DNA from: Pseudalkalibacillus sp045920555
Lineage (GTDB): Bacteria; Bacillota; Bacilli; Bacillales; Fictibacillaceae
Reading direction: 5' to 3'
Assembly: GCF_045920555.1 (NCBI RefSeq)
Contig: NZ_CP174509.1
Span: forward strand, 5,022,001 to 5,086,000
Length of the DNA stretch: 64,000 nt
Shown: positions 51,644 to 61,600 of the stretch, piece after piece
Position numbering within the stretch: position 1 is the stretch's first letter
Layout of the letters: each line of letters starts with the position of its first letter
The notes under the pieces: model-generated
What the model saw: only the letters and a program-made list of their open reading frames with translations
The model's database searches: none
Told to the model about the DNA's origin: nothing
Position numbers and translations under genes: made by a program

Positions 51644-52726
51644 TTAGTATCTTATTGGATGGTGTCTATATTTTAAAAGAAGGAGTTTATTTGCACAAGC
51701 AATTATGGCCACTTTATGTGGTTTCCCTTCTTCACGTTTTTTGTCATAAAATGCCCTTAGTTTTGGATTACGGTTGTTGGTTATCCCACATTGTACTGCT
51801 GTATAGAGCACATGTCGGAGACGAGATGATCCTCTCTTGGTAATTTTGTTGATCGTTGCTTTAAACTTGCCTGATTCAAAGATACTTGGATCAATTCCGG
51901 CATAAGCTACAAGCTTTCTTGGGTGACTAAACTGATCGATTTCCCCGATCTCGGCGATGATTGTTGCTGCAATCTTGCCTCCAATACCTGGGATCGATCG
52001 GATAATAGTATATTCCTCAAATTCTTCTGCCAGGGCATCTATCTCTTTTTTTACTTGGGATAGATGCTCTTAGTATTGAAGAAGCAATTGAATATTGAGT
52101 TTTAAACACACTATATTACTGCGATAGGCATTATGTTTAAATGGATCTTGCTCGGCTGCATCTTTTAGTTTCTGAGCTTTTTCTATAGCCCACATAAAAG
52201 AACGTTTAGCCCCTTGTCTAAGAATGACTTCGGCAATTTGATCAACCGTTTCCTTCTTGACACCTTGTGGTGTTTGGTAGTGACGTAAGGTTGATAAGGA
52301 AGTCGGCGAATACAAGGCTCCGAATACCTTCTTGTATTCAGGGAAGACTTGGTCCAGTATTGTTTGAAACATCCCTGTCAAAGATTCGTGTTGTCTTGTT
52401 AAATGGCGTAAATTCATCGTTCGTATGCTCTTCTTCTGAAAGGATTCAAGATCTTCGTTTTTGTAGTATAACTCTCCCAAATGAAAAGCATCGATGGCAT
52501 CGGTTTTTACTTTTCTTAAGCTGCTTTTTCTAGATTCATAGGAAAGCACTGGATTGATTAAGAAATAGGTGATCTTATGGCGTTCTAAAAATTGAAGAAC
52601 AGGCTCATGATAGTGACCCGTTGATTCAAATATCACTACTGGAGGTTGACCAGAAACCTCTTCGACCTCTTGATAAAATTGGTGAAACTCACGTAAGCCC
52701 ACTTGGCTTTCTCCTTTTGCAGGTGT
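51644..52726 (-). pseudogene. IS110-family transposase, 5' truncated with a nonsense codon
   Basis: The DEDD-type N-terminal nuclease part is incomplete: it starts at about ESQVGLREFHQFYQ, without the first Asp motif, and continues with VIFESTGHYH and KVKTDAIDAFHLGEL. A TAA at 52070 replaces a Gln codon (LLLQY-stop-EHLSQVKKE). The downstream transposase_20 part is intact (IRSIPGIGGKIAATIIAEIG, LVAYAGIDPSIFESG, RGSSRLRHVLY, NPKLRAFYDKKR). The right side abuts a MATE gene fragment. Confidence 0.85.
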
Positions 52727-53000
52727 CGTTGGCTATGGGATATTTACCGGTGCAACAGAAGTCTCGTATGTACGTAATTCAATGTTGCTAGCGGCCATCG
52801 TATATGCGATAAGCCTTTACCCGTTAAGTCATTTTTTTGGAAACAGTGGTTTATGGGTCGCTTTTATTTTGCTTTTTTGCTTTTGCCGTTCACTGTTTTT
52901 GTATCTCTATGTTCCGGTTCTTTCCAAGAAAATGTATGCTCTGATGGCAAAAAAGAAGGGGAGGAGGATTAGACGGGAAGTTTCCATTTTCTCCTTCTGA
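52704..53000 (+). pseudogene. MATE-family efflux transporter, C-terminal fragment
   Basis: Open from the IS110 breakpoint: FAGVVGYGIFTGATEVSYVR, NSMLLAAIVYAISLYPLSHF and RSLFLYLYVPVLSKKMYALM match the last two helices and tail of Bacillus MATE-family proteins. The N-terminal ~350 residues are absent. Formed by insertion or deletion at the IS110 junction. Confidence 0.65.
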
Positions 53001-53256
53001 AATATTAATATAATTTCTGTTTTTTGGTTCGTCAGGGAAAATTCAGTTGAATTTCTTCAAGATCAATGAGCATAAATTTGAGACTTTTGAAAATTTCTCT
53101 TCATTTGAAAATAAATACATTCCATATACATCGTGGGAAATTGTAATAAAGGTTGTATCTTTATCAATACTAAAAATAGGGGTTTAGGCGTATTAAATTT
53201 TTTATGCCTTTATAATTACATGGTTAGGGTGTTAGACTTATGGTACAGCCCCTTTT

Positions 53257-54696
53257 TTATTCCTTAATTAAGCTTCTATAAATCTCCTTGTACTGCTCAG
53301 ATGAGGCATTCCAACTAAAATCTTTACTCATCGCTTTACAAACAAGATCTGACCAAGCAACTTTATCTTGATAATAAAGTTCGACCGCCTGCTCAATCGT
53401 ATAAAGCATGTCATGTGCATTATAATTTGTAAAACTAAAGCCAACACCCTCATTTGTATATTTGTTATATGGCTGTACAGTATCTTTTAACCCGCCAGTT
53501 TCTCGAATGATTGGCACACTTCCATAACGAAGTGCCAATAGTTGACTAATACCACAGGGTTCAAATTGGGATGGCATTAAAAACAAATCAGATGCTGCAT
53601 AAATTTGACGCGCTAAGCCTTCATCAAAATAAATTTGAGCTGAGCATTTATCAGGACACTGCCATTCAGCTTCTTTTAAGCTGTTTTCATACTCTCTATC
53701 CCCAGTACCAAGCACGATTAATTGTAAGTCTATATTTAAGATGTCATGAAGAACATGGAGAATTAAATCAATTCCTTTTTGATCAGTTAATCGTGTAATT
53801 ACAGCAAGCAATGGTTTCATCTCATCTACAGGAAGACCAATGCTTTCTTGCAGCGCAAGTTTATTAACTCGTTTTTCTTCGGACGAGTACTTTGTATAGT
53901 TTGAATATAAATTTGGATCTGTCTCCGGATTATAAAGATCATAATCGACTCCATTTACAATCCCATGTAGTTCGTGACCTCGTTTTCGTAATACACCATC
54001 AAGCTTTTCACCATAATAAGGCGTTTGAATTTCTTGTGCATACGTCGGACTAACCGTAGTAACGATTTCTGAATATACTATCCCAGCCTTCATAAAGCTT
54101 ACATTTCCATAAAATTCTAAACCATTAGCATGATAGTAAAGCTCGCTTAAATCTAACAAATCATGAAGAATCCCCTTTGGAAAAACCCCTTGATACCGCA
54201 AATTATGTATCGTAAACATCGTTTTAATCCCTTGATAATAGGGACGGTTTCGGTAATGGGCTTTCATTAACACACTAATCATTCCGGTTTGCCATTCATG
54301 GCAATGAATAATATCTGGCTTTTCATTTAAATGTGGTAATGCCTCCAGAACAGCTCGACAAAAATAGGCATAACGCTCTCCATCATCATAAAATCCGTAG
54401 ACACCATCATCGCGTTTAAAGTAATACTCGTTATCAATAAAATAAAATATAATGCCATCATGCTCTAAACACTCGATCCCGCAAAACTGGTTTCGCCAAC
54501 CAACTGGAACAGTAATACTCGTTTTATGAACCATTTTTTCTTTAAATTGTTTTGGAATATTCCCGTAATTCGGTAAGATAACTTGTGCATTTACGCCTTG
54601 TTTTTTTAACTCTTTTGGTAATGCACCAATGACATCCGCAAGACCTCCCGTTTTTAGAAATGGAACTGCTTCAGATGCTGCAAATAATACATTCAT
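53257..54696 (-). CDS. glgA: glycogen (starch) synthase
   Basis: A 479-residue GT5 synthase. The ADP-glucose-binding KTGGLADV is at about 15-22, and the C-terminal PSQFEPCGISQL and RETGGLKDTV are the retaining GT motifs. It elongates alpha-1,4-glucan with ADP-glucose. ATG at 54696 has GAGGAG 8 bases upstream. Last gene of glgBCDA; the usual glgP does not follow. Confidence 0.95.
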   Translation of the reverse strand: MNVLFAASEAVPFLKTGGLADVIGALPKELKKQGVNAQVILPNYGNIPKQFKEKMVHKTSITVPVGWRNQFCGIECLEHDGIIFYFIDNEYYFKRDDGVYGFYDDGERYAYFCRAVLEALPHLNEKPDIIHCHEWQTGMISVLMKAHYRNRPYYQGIKTMFTIHNLRYQGVFPKGILHDLLDLSELYYHANGLEFYGNVSFMKAGIVYSEIVTTVSPTYAQEIQTPYYGEKLDGVLRKRGHELHGIVNGVDYDLYNPETDPNLYSNYTKYSSEEKRVNKLALQESIGLPVDEMKPLLAVITRLTDQKGIDLILHVLHDILNIDLQLIVLGTGDREYENSLKEAEWQCPDKCSAQIYFDEGLARQIYAASDLFLMPSQFEPCGISQLLALRYGSVPIIRETGGLKDTVQPYNKYTNEGVGFSFTNYNAHDMLYTIEQAVELYYQDKVAWSDLVCKAMSKDFSWNASSEQYKEIYRSLIKE

Positions 54697-54714
54697 TTCA
54701 AACACTCCTCTAAT

Positions 54715-55815
54715 CTAAAGATGACTTGATTTTGCAAAAACAGTTGGTATTTCTTCCCCTTTTAAAATACGGTCCTTTGATACTTTTACATCTTTATCAA
54801 GAATAACGTTTTCTAAAAAGGCTTCTTCACCAATTTCTCCTTTTTGCATAATAATGCTGTTTCGTATAACGGCCCCTTTGTGTACTTTAACACCTCTGAA
54901 TAAAATACTGTTTTCAACTTTTCCTTCAATCGTACAACCATTTGCAATAAGGGAGTTTACTACATGTGAACCTTGTAAGTATTTAGCTGGTGGTCCATGT
55001 TTTACTTTTGTATAAATAAAACCGTGATCATAAAACAACTGTTGTAGGACATTCGCGTCTAATAAATTCATACTATGATTATAGAAGCTTTCAATGGAAT
55101 GAATAAACGGCATATAGCCTTTAAAATGAAATCCTTGGACATGATAACGATTTAAATTAGCTCTAATCACATCTGTAACAAAATCATATTTTCCTAGTTC
55201 GTATGTTTCTTTCATTAAATCAATAAACAGCGATTTCTTCATTAAATACGTATTAAGAAACACATTGTCCCCTTGATTGACTGTTTTCTCAAGATGGACA
55301 GCTTGAACACGTTCATTTTCATCAACATCAAGCGTATGATAAACAGCTTTCTCTTCTTGAGAATAATCTTTATATATTAAAGTGATATCTGCACCTTGAT
55401 TTTTATGTTCTTCCAATACATGTCTAAAATCAATATTCCACACAATACTTCCTTGTGTGACAAGAATATATTCTTCTTTACTACGCTCAAAATATGGAAG
55501 ATGTTCATGAAAATGCTGAATATCTCCTTTATAAGACTCATTTGAATCATGAGGCGGCAGAATAAACAATCCATTTTTTTGGCGATCTAAATCCCACTCT
55601 TTTCCTGATCCTAAATGGTCAAGAAGTGCACGATATTTTTTTCTAGCAAACACTCCAACATTATGCACTCCTGATTTCACAAAGTTTGATAGGATAAAAT
55701 CAACTAATCGATAACGGCCGCCAAATGGTACAGAAGCCTGACATCGGTGCTTTGTTAAGTCTTCCAGTAAATCTTTCTCATTTCCTAAATTAATAACTCC
55801 CATTATCTGCTCCAT
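54715..55815 (-). CDS. glgD: glucose-1-phosphate adenylyltransferase subunit GlgD
   Basis: A 366-residue GlgC-like protein that lacks the pyrophosphorylase signature GGxGTRL at the N-terminus (has MGVINLGNEKDLLEDLT instead), as expected for the regulatory GlgD subunit. SVPFGGRYRLVDFILSN and C-terminal left-handed beta-helix repeats are present. It stimulates GlgC in Bacillaceae. ATG follows AAGGAG. Confidence 0.94.
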   Translation of the reverse strand: MEQIMGVINLGNEKDLLEDLTKHRCQASVPFGGRYRLVDFILSNFVKSGVHNVGVFARKKYRALLDHLGSGKEWDLDRQKNGLFILPPHDSNESYKGDIQHFHEHLPYFERSKEEYILVTQGSIVWNIDFRHVLEEHKNQGADITLIYKDYSQEEKAVYHTLDVDENERVQAVHLEKTVNQGDNVFLNTYLMKKSLFIDLMKETYELGKYDFVTDVIRANLNRYHVQGFHFKGYMPFIHSIESFYNHSMNLLDANVLQQLFYDHGFIYTKVKHGPPAKYLQGSHVVNSLIANGCTIEGKVENSILFRGVKVHKGAVIRNSIIMQKGEIGEEAFLENVILDKDVKVSKDRILKGEEIPTVFAKSSHL

Positions 55816-55848
55816 CAAACAATCTCCTTCCCATTCTGTAAATATTCT

Positions 55849-57006
55849 CTAAGTTAACTGTTTATTTATGTTTGAATCTGGTGCACCAAGATCTTCAACA
55901 ATTAATGTAATTTCACCAGAGTCATCTCCTATTACTGCCCCGTCTTTAATTACTGTGCCGCTTGCGATAATAGAATTCTTAATCGTTACATTGGCTCCAA
56001 TTTTAACGTCCGGCATAATAATAGATTCTTTAATTGTTGAACCTAATCCTACATATACCCCATAAAAAAGGACTGAATTTTCTACATTTCCGTAAACAAG
56101 ACACCCTTCATTAACAAGAGAACGTTTAACACTTGCCTTTGATGCAATATATTGAGGTGGTTGATTTGGATTTACAGAGTAAATCTTCCAAGTTGGATCA
56201 TTAATGTCTAACTCCGGATTATCACTTAAAAGATCCATATGTGCTTCCCATAAGCTTTTAACCGTGCCGACATCTTTCCAATATCCTTGGAATTCATAAG
56301 CATACAGCTCTTTGTCTTTATTAAGCATCGCAGGAATAATATCTTTTCCAAAGTCATTTGAAGAAAGCTCATTTTGTTCATCTTCTAATAAAAATTGATT
56401 TAACACTTTCCAATTAAAAATATAAACTCCCATTGATGCGAGATTTGACTTAGGATTTTTTGGTTTCTCTTCAAAATCTACTATTTTATTCGTATCATTT
56501 GTATTCATTAAACCAAAACGACTTGCTTCTTCCCAAGGTACCTCTAATACCGCAATCGTGGCGTCGGCTCCTTTTTCTTTATGATAATCAATCATTTTAG
56601 AGTAATCCATTTTATAAATATGGTCGCCTGAAATAACAAGAACATATTCAGGATCATATTGATTGATATAATAGGCATTTTGATAAATCGCATTTGCTGT
56701 CCCTTTATACCACTCGCCGCCTTTTTGCCCTTGATAGGGTGGTAATACTGAAATACCTCTATACTTACGGTCTAAATCCCATGCACTGCCGATACCGATA
56801 TAAGAATTTAAAATATAAGGTTGATATTGTGTAAGAACACCAACAGTATCAATTCCTGAATTGCTGCAGTTACTTAATGTAAAATCAATAATACGGTACT
56901 TTCCTCCAAATGGAACGGCTGGCTTCGCTAATTTTATGGTTAAACCTTTTAACCTCGTACCTTGTCCCCCAGCTAACAGCATAGCAATCGTTTCTTTTTT
57001 AAACAT
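55849..57006 (-). CDS. glgC: glucose-1-phosphate adenylyltransferase, catalytic subunit
   Basis: A 385-residue enzyme making ADP-glucose. The nucleotide signature is MLLAGGQGTRLKGLT (about 9-23), with PAVPFGGKYRIIDFTLSNC, VISGDHIYKMDY and the sugar-phosphate region FEEKPKNPKS. Intact catalytic motifs, unlike its neighbour GlgD. AAAGGAG site. Confidence 0.95.
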   Translation of the reverse strand: MFKKETIAMLLAGGQGTRLKGLTIKLAKPAVPFGGKYRIIDFTLSNCSNSGIDTVGVLTQYQPYILNSYIGIGSAWDLDRKYRGISVLPPYQGQKGGEWYKGTANAIYQNAYYINQYDPEYVLVISGDHIYKMDYSKMIDYHKEKGADATIAVLEVPWEEASRFGLMNTNDTNKIVDFEEKPKNPKSNLASMGVYIFNWKVLNQFLLEDEQNELSSNDFGKDIIPAMLNKDKELYAYEFQGYWKDVGTVKSLWEAHMDLLSDNPELDINDPTWKIYSVNPNQPPQYIASKASVKRSLVNEGCLVYGNVENSVLFYGVYVGLGSTIKESIIMPDVKIGANVTIKNSIIASGTVIKDGAVIGDDSGEITLIVEDLGAPDSNINKQLT

Positions 57007-57033
57007 GATGTCGACTCCTTTCTTATACGTTTC

Positions 57034-58935
57034 TTAGAAAGTTCTCGTAACTTTTCTTAATATTGTGACAGCAAGTGGAGGCACTTTTATAGAAGCGCTG
57101 TAAGGTTGATTATTATACGGCTCTTTTTCCACTTTAATTTTATATTCGTTTAGTTGACCAGATCCTCCAAATCTCTCAGCATCACTATTAAATACTTCTT
57201 TATAAAATCCTTGTGAAGGAACTCCAATGCGGTAATCATAGTAAACATCTGGAGAGAAGTTGCAAATAATAATACAATAATCACCTTTTCGTTTTCCTTT
57301 TCTCATAAAGGTCAGAACGCTTTGTGACTGATCATCAGCATTAATCCATTCAAACCCTTCCGGTTCATGATCAAGCCGCCATAAACTTCTTGTTTCTTTA
57401 TAAAAATGATTTAATTCTTTCACATAATCGAACATTTTCTTATGCATGTCATAATCAAACAGCATCCAATCTAACTCAGTAAGGTCTTTCCACTCATCAA
57501 ACTGACCAAACTCTCCACCCATAAAAAGAAGTTTTTTTCCGGGATGTGCTATCATATAACCGTATAGCGCCCGTAAATTAGCAAACTTTTGCCAATAATC
57601 GCCAGGAAATTTATTTAACAAAGAGCGTTTGCTGTGAACAACTTCATCATGTGAAAAAGGCAAAATATAATTTTCAGAAAAAGCGTACAAAAATGAAAAA
57701 GTTACCAAGTTATGATGAGAAGAACGATGGCTCGTATCTGTTTCCATATAACGAAGCATGTCATTCATCCAACCCATATTCCATTTGTAATTAAATCCCA
57801 GCCCTCCAATATCAGTGGGAGCACTTACATTTGGTCGCGCTGTTGATTCTTCAGCAATCATTAATGTATCGGGATATTGAGAAAAAACTGCTTTATTTAA
57901 ATTTTTGATAAATTCAATTGCTTCTAGGTTTTCAAAACCGCCAAACTGATTTTTTTCAACAAATTGATTATTTGCTTCATGATTTAAATAAATCATTGAA
58001 GACACAGCATCAACACGTAAACCATCAATATGATAAACATCCATCCAAAAGAGGGCATTTGAAATTAAAAAACTTACCACTTCTGGTTTACTGTAATCAA
58101 AGCTGTATGTGCCCCAGTTTAATCGTTCAGCTATTCGTTCATCAGTCGGCTCGTAAAGCGGTGTACCATTAAACTTTCCTAATCCATGGGCATCTTTACA
58201 AAAATGCGCCGGTACCCAATCTAAAATAACACCAATTTCTTTTTCATGACATTTATCTACGAAATACATAAAATCTTGTGGTGTCCCATACCGACTTGTA
58301 ACAGAATAAAAACCTGTTACTTGATATCCCCATGAACGATCAAAAGGATGTTCAAGAATTGGTAATATCTCAATGTGTGTGTATCCTAATTCTCCCACAT
58401 AATCGACAAGCTCATCAGCTAGTTCACGATATGTATAAAATGCGCCGTCGGGTTTCTTTTTCCAAGAACCTAAATGCACCTCATATATGAGCATAGGCTG
58501 ATGGTAACTATCTTTCTTTTTCTTTTTTGCAAACCACTTTGAATCATTCCACTCATAACCTTCTAAACTGCAAACAATGGAAGCTGTGTTTGGGCGTAAT
58601 TCAGAATAAAAAGCGTATGGATCTGCTTTTAATAGTATCTCTCCATGTGGTGTATGAATTTCGTACTTATAAATTTCCCCGTCTTGAAGATTTGGAATAA
58701 ATAATGTCCAAATACCAGACTGTTCAACCGGTTTCATTAGATGGCTATTTCCATTCCAATGGTTGAAATTTCCTACTACAGAAACTCGTTTTGCATGTGA
58801 TACCCAAACAGAAAACCTCACACCTTTTTGCCCATCTTCTTCTACTATATGGGCACCCATCATTTTGTAGCTGTGAAAGAGGTTTCCCTCATGAAAAAGA
58901 TAAACATCATGATCACTAGGGACCGATACTTGCAT
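57034..58935 (-). CDS. glgB: 1,4-alpha-glucan branching enzyme
   Basis: A 633-residue GH13 enzyme: N-terminal CBM48, then the barrel with GLRVDAVSSMIY (nucleophile Asp), MIAEESTARP (acid/base Glu) and LPFSHDEVVH. It makes alpha-1,6 branches. First gene of glgBCDA with a GGGAGG site. The whole operon is AT-rich relative to 8-26 kb. Confidence 0.95.
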   Translation of the reverse strand: MQVSVPSDHDVYLFHEGNLFHSYKMMGAHIVEEDGQKGVRFSVWVSHAKRVSVVGNFNHWNGNSHLMKPVEQSGIWTLFIPNLQDGEIYKYEIHTPHGEILLKADPYAFYSELRPNTASIVCSLEGYEWNDSKWFAKKKKKDSYHQPMLIYEVHLGSWKKKPDGAFYTYRELADELVDYVGELGYTHIEILPILEHPFDRSWGYQVTGFYSVTSRYGTPQDFMYFVDKCHEKEIGVILDWVPAHFCKDAHGLGKFNGTPLYEPTDERIAERLNWGTYSFDYSKPEVVSFLISNALFWMDVYHIDGLRVDAVSSMIYLNHEANNQFVEKNQFGGFENLEAIEFIKNLNKAVFSQYPDTLMIAEESTARPNVSAPTDIGGLGFNYKWNMGWMNDMLRYMETDTSHRSSHHNLVTFSFLYAFSENYILPFSHDEVVHSKRSLLNKFPGDYWQKFANLRALYGYMIAHPGKKLLFMGGEFGQFDEWKDLTELDWMLFDYDMHKKMFDYVKELNHFYKETRSLWRLDHEPEGFEWINADDQSQSVLTFMRKGKRKGDYCIIICNFSPDVYYDYRIGVPSQGFYKEVFNSDAERFGGSGQLNEYKIKVEKEPYNNQPYSASIKVPPLAVTILRKVTRTF

Positions 58936-59109
58936 TATACGTCCTCCCTTCTATCTATTTTTTATATTTTTGAATATCAAAGAGATACATATTTTTTATA
59001 AACTTCTTCGACAAAAATTTAACTAACCCCTTTATTTTTTTAATTTTGGGAATATTCTTTCAATTTTTTAACAGTTTTTTAATATTATAAAAAATGTTCC
59101 TTAGGGTAG
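58936..59109. other. AT-rich glgB upstream region
   Basis: Contains long A/T runs and no gene. Probably holds the glg promoter; I could not choose -35/-10 boxes with confidence. Confidence 0.3.
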
Positions 59110-59319
59110 AGGATTAACGCCAAACCCGAATTTTTACTGCCGCAGTATTAGGGATTTCTTTACCAAAAGAATTAATTACACTAGCATTCACTTTAAGTAG
59201 AGTAGTTGGTTGGGACCGCTCATGTACTGGAACAGGCACAAGATAACCGTATTTTTAGACCACAATCTTTATGTGGGCAAAAACCTGAGGAATTAGCTCA
59301 TTATAGTTTACTAATGTAA
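59110..59319 (+). pseudogene. (2-methyl)citrate synthase, C-terminal fragment
   Basis: Three frames read on from each other as LTPNPNFY, TAAVLGISLPKELITLAFTL-SRVVGW and AHVLEQAQDNRIFRPQS... ending KPEELAHYSLLM. PNPNFYTAAVL and SRVVGW-AHVLEQ are the C-terminal signature of citrate synthase-type enzymes. Two frameshifts and absence of the first ~300 residues mark a relic. From 59320 to 59640 I see nothing. Confidence 0.65.
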
Positions 59320-59649
59320 CTCTTTTCATTAAAACTATTGATTCTTTATGTAAAATTAATAATTAAAACCATTTGCCCAATGTTGTTAAGTACATTTAAA
59401 TAGCCTTGGGCATATTGTATATTTCCTTGCTTAATAGTTGTTATGTCATAATGTCGGGACAAGAATAAAAGTTAATTACAGCTCCCTATTAAAATCTCCT
59501 GTTTCCATTTATTTTTATAAAAATATTTTTGTGCAATTTAATAAACGTCCCATAGCATTTAATATTAATTGTATTTAGGTAAATAAATTTGATTACCAAT
59601 ATTCTCTTTTGAATTACTTAAGAACAAAAAAGGTTGCAAATATAAGTAA

Positions 59650-59684
59650 AAACAGTGGCAATCTAAGACTGCCACTGTTTTTTC
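59650..59684 (+). terminator. strong rho-independent terminator
   Basis: AACAGTGGCA and TGCCACTGTT pair perfectly (ten pairs) across nine bases, followed by TTTT. No intact gene precedes it; it may be left from a lost gene. Confidence 0.8.
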
Positions 59685-59727
59685 GAGTTGTTATAAAGTA
59701 ATACTATAATTCTATCAATTATTAAAC

Positions 59728-59755
59728 AGGAGTTTCCTAATGTGAGGAAACTCCT
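59728..59755. repeat. perfect 11-bp hairpin, no T tract
   Basis: AGGAGTTTCCT and AGGAAACTCCT pair perfectly across AATGTG. Not followed by a T run; role unknown. Confidence 0.45.
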
Positions 59756-59910
59756 AACTCCTTCTCTCGTCTAGTAAGATGGAAATGTTTGTGTATTGGC
59801 TTGAAGACCGGATGTTTTATAAATTTTTAGTAACGAGTATTTTTGTGAATCCATAAAATAGAAAAATCATAAGGCAATGTATATACTAAATACCATAAGG
59901 AGGCATTAAG

Positions 59911-60060
59911 ATGTTAACATCGTTATTCGGAAGCAAATGTTTCTTTTGTAAAAAAAGAGTAAGAAAATCTGTGAAGTATATCAATGACCATGGAAAGCTT
60001 GTCAAAGTATGTTACCAATGTGTACCTTATGCGGAAAGAAGAGCTTTTCGAAAAAGGTAG
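59911..60060 (+). CDS. 49-residue zinc-ribbon protein
   Basis: AAGGAGG 8 bases before an ATG opens MLTSLFGSKCFFCKKRV...VCYQCVPYAERRAFRKR, a 49-residue basic protein with two CxxC pairs (about 10-13 and 34-37) likely binding zinc. Excellent ribosome binding site and clean stop. Function unknown; converges with nhaC, whose stop is 9 bases away. Confidence 0.7.
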   Translation: MLTSLFGSKCFFCKKRVRKSVKYINDHGKLVKVCYQCVPYAERRAFRKR

Positions 60061-60068
60061 CCAACAAT

Positions 60069-61502
60069 TTACAAACTCTTGCTTTTTGGAAAGGAATCGA
60101 GTTCAACATTTTTATCAGGTCTATCTATATACCATACAAACTTACCACTAAAGCCATAAACGACAGAAATGATAAGAACTAAGAAATGGTACCATAGGAA
60201 CGGTAAGTAAGAAAGGGTTGTAACGCCCAAAACTGTCGCCATATAAACACCGCCATCAGACCAGGGAACCATCGGGGTTGTAATGGTACCTCCTGCTTCC
60301 GTGTTTCGGGAAAGAACCCGGCGATCGATACGTAAACGATCATAGTTTTCCTCAGTAATTTTACTTGCAGTGATAAGAGAAACGTAAGCCGCACCCCCGA
60401 AAAAATTTCCGAAAAAACCTGCAATCAGCGTCGAAACAGTCGTTTTCCCAGCATTATCAGCCCATTTAAGCAATGTATTGCAAATCACCTGTAAAATGCC
60501 TGTCACTTCCATCAATCCACCCAATCCAAGTGCGAGGATGATTAAAAGAATAACTTCCAACATCGATACGATACCGCCTCGATTCAAAAGGTTATCCATA
60601 AAGTCCACACCGGACTCAATATGGAATCCAGAGTACGATGTCTTGAGCCCCTCAAGAATAGTCATATCCTGGAAGAGGGCAGCCCAAATCGCTCCAAGCA
60701 AAGCACCGAATGTGATTGTAGGTATAGAGGGCTTCTTAAAAGCAAGCAGTCCGATAACGATTATTGCTGGAATCAACATGTACCATTCAATGTTGAAATA
60801 CCCTTCAAGGGCGTTCATCGCTTCTTCAGCTCTTGTCAAATCAACGTTTTGGCCAACATAAAAGAATCCTACCAGCAAAAACAAGATTGAAGAAAGCACC
60901 AACGCCGGTACACTGACATATAGCATCGACCGAATGTGATCAAACAAATTCACTTTAGTCAAGGAAGCCGTCATGACTGTTGTATCTGATAAGGGAGACA
61001 GTTTATCACCAACATATGCGCCACATATCACCGCTCCAGCAACCAGCGGTGCAGGAATTCCGAAACTATGGCCGATCCCCATCATCGCTATTCCTGCTGT
61101 ACCCGCCGTACCAAAGGAAGTACCGGTTGCTAAAGATGTAACTGCACATATGAAAACAGTTGCAAACAAGAATATTGAAGGATTGATAATACTTAATCCA
61201 TAATAAATGATACTTGGGACAATACCTCCAGCAATCCATGTACCGATTAAGGCTCCAACAGTCGTAAGGATGATTATTGCTTCTAATCCATTACTGATCC
61301 CGGTTAGCATTCCTTTCTGGATAGAACCATATTGATGCCCCAACCGTAAGCCCAATACCATGATCAAAAACCAAGATGTCAATAATGCAAGTTGGATCGG
61401 TAGTTCAAACACAGAAATGAACAGGTAAATAATAAGCACAAAACCTACTAATATAAACAATACCTCACCCATATTTGGCAATCTTGTCTTGTTATTTTCC
61501 AT
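60069..61502 (-). CDS. NhaC-family Na+/H+ antiporter-type transporter
   Basis: A 477-residue membrane protein with 10-12 helices and NhaC marks: SLATGTSFGTAGTAGIAMMG (around 130-149), GAYVGDKLSPLSDTT, and GGTITTPMVPWSDGGVYMAT. The family exchanges Na+ for H+ or carries small organic solutes with Na+. ATG at 61502 follows AAAGGGG. Downstream of a proline racemase-type and a DAO-type gene, so it may import the imino acid or balance sodium. A cre lies 20 bases upstream of its start. Confidence 0.88.
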   Translation of the reverse strand: MENNKTRLPNMGEVLFILVGFVLIIYLFISVFELPIQLALLTSWFLIMVLGLRLGHQYGSIQKGMLTGISNGLEAIIILTTVGALIGTWIAGGIVPSIIYYGLSIINPSIFLFATVFICAVTSLATGTSFGTAGTAGIAMMGIGHSFGIPAPLVAGAVICGAYVGDKLSPLSDTTVMTASLTKVNLFDHIRSMLYVSVPALVLSSILFLLVGFFYVGQNVDLTRAEEAMNALEGYFNIEWYMLIPAIIVIGLLAFKKPSIPTITFGALLGAIWAALFQDMTILEGLKTSYSGFHIESGVDFMDNLLNRGGIVSMLEVILLIILALGLGGLMEVTGILQVICNTLLKWADNAGKTTVSTLIAGFFGNFFGGAAYVSLITASKITEENYDRLRIDRRVLSRNTEAGGTITTPMVPWSDGGVYMATVLGVTTLSYLPFLWYHFLVLIISVVYGFSGKFVWYIDRPDKNVELDSFPKSKSL

Positions 61503-61521
61503 AATATCCCCTTTCAATGAT

Positions 61522-61535
61522 TGTTAGCGCTTACA
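61522..61535. promoter_or_regulatory. cre (CcpA site) before the NhaC-family gene
   Basis: TGTTAGCGCTTACA fits the cre consensus with one mismatch and has the AGCGCT core. Located 20 bases before the start, inside the epimerase-nhaC gap, it could block an internal promoter or the passing polymerase. Confidence 0.7.
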
Positions 61536-61600
61536 ACAACATTTACCAGCTTAGATACCGTTTAACCGAAAATTCCCTCCCCCTCTGCATTGTTGATTTA

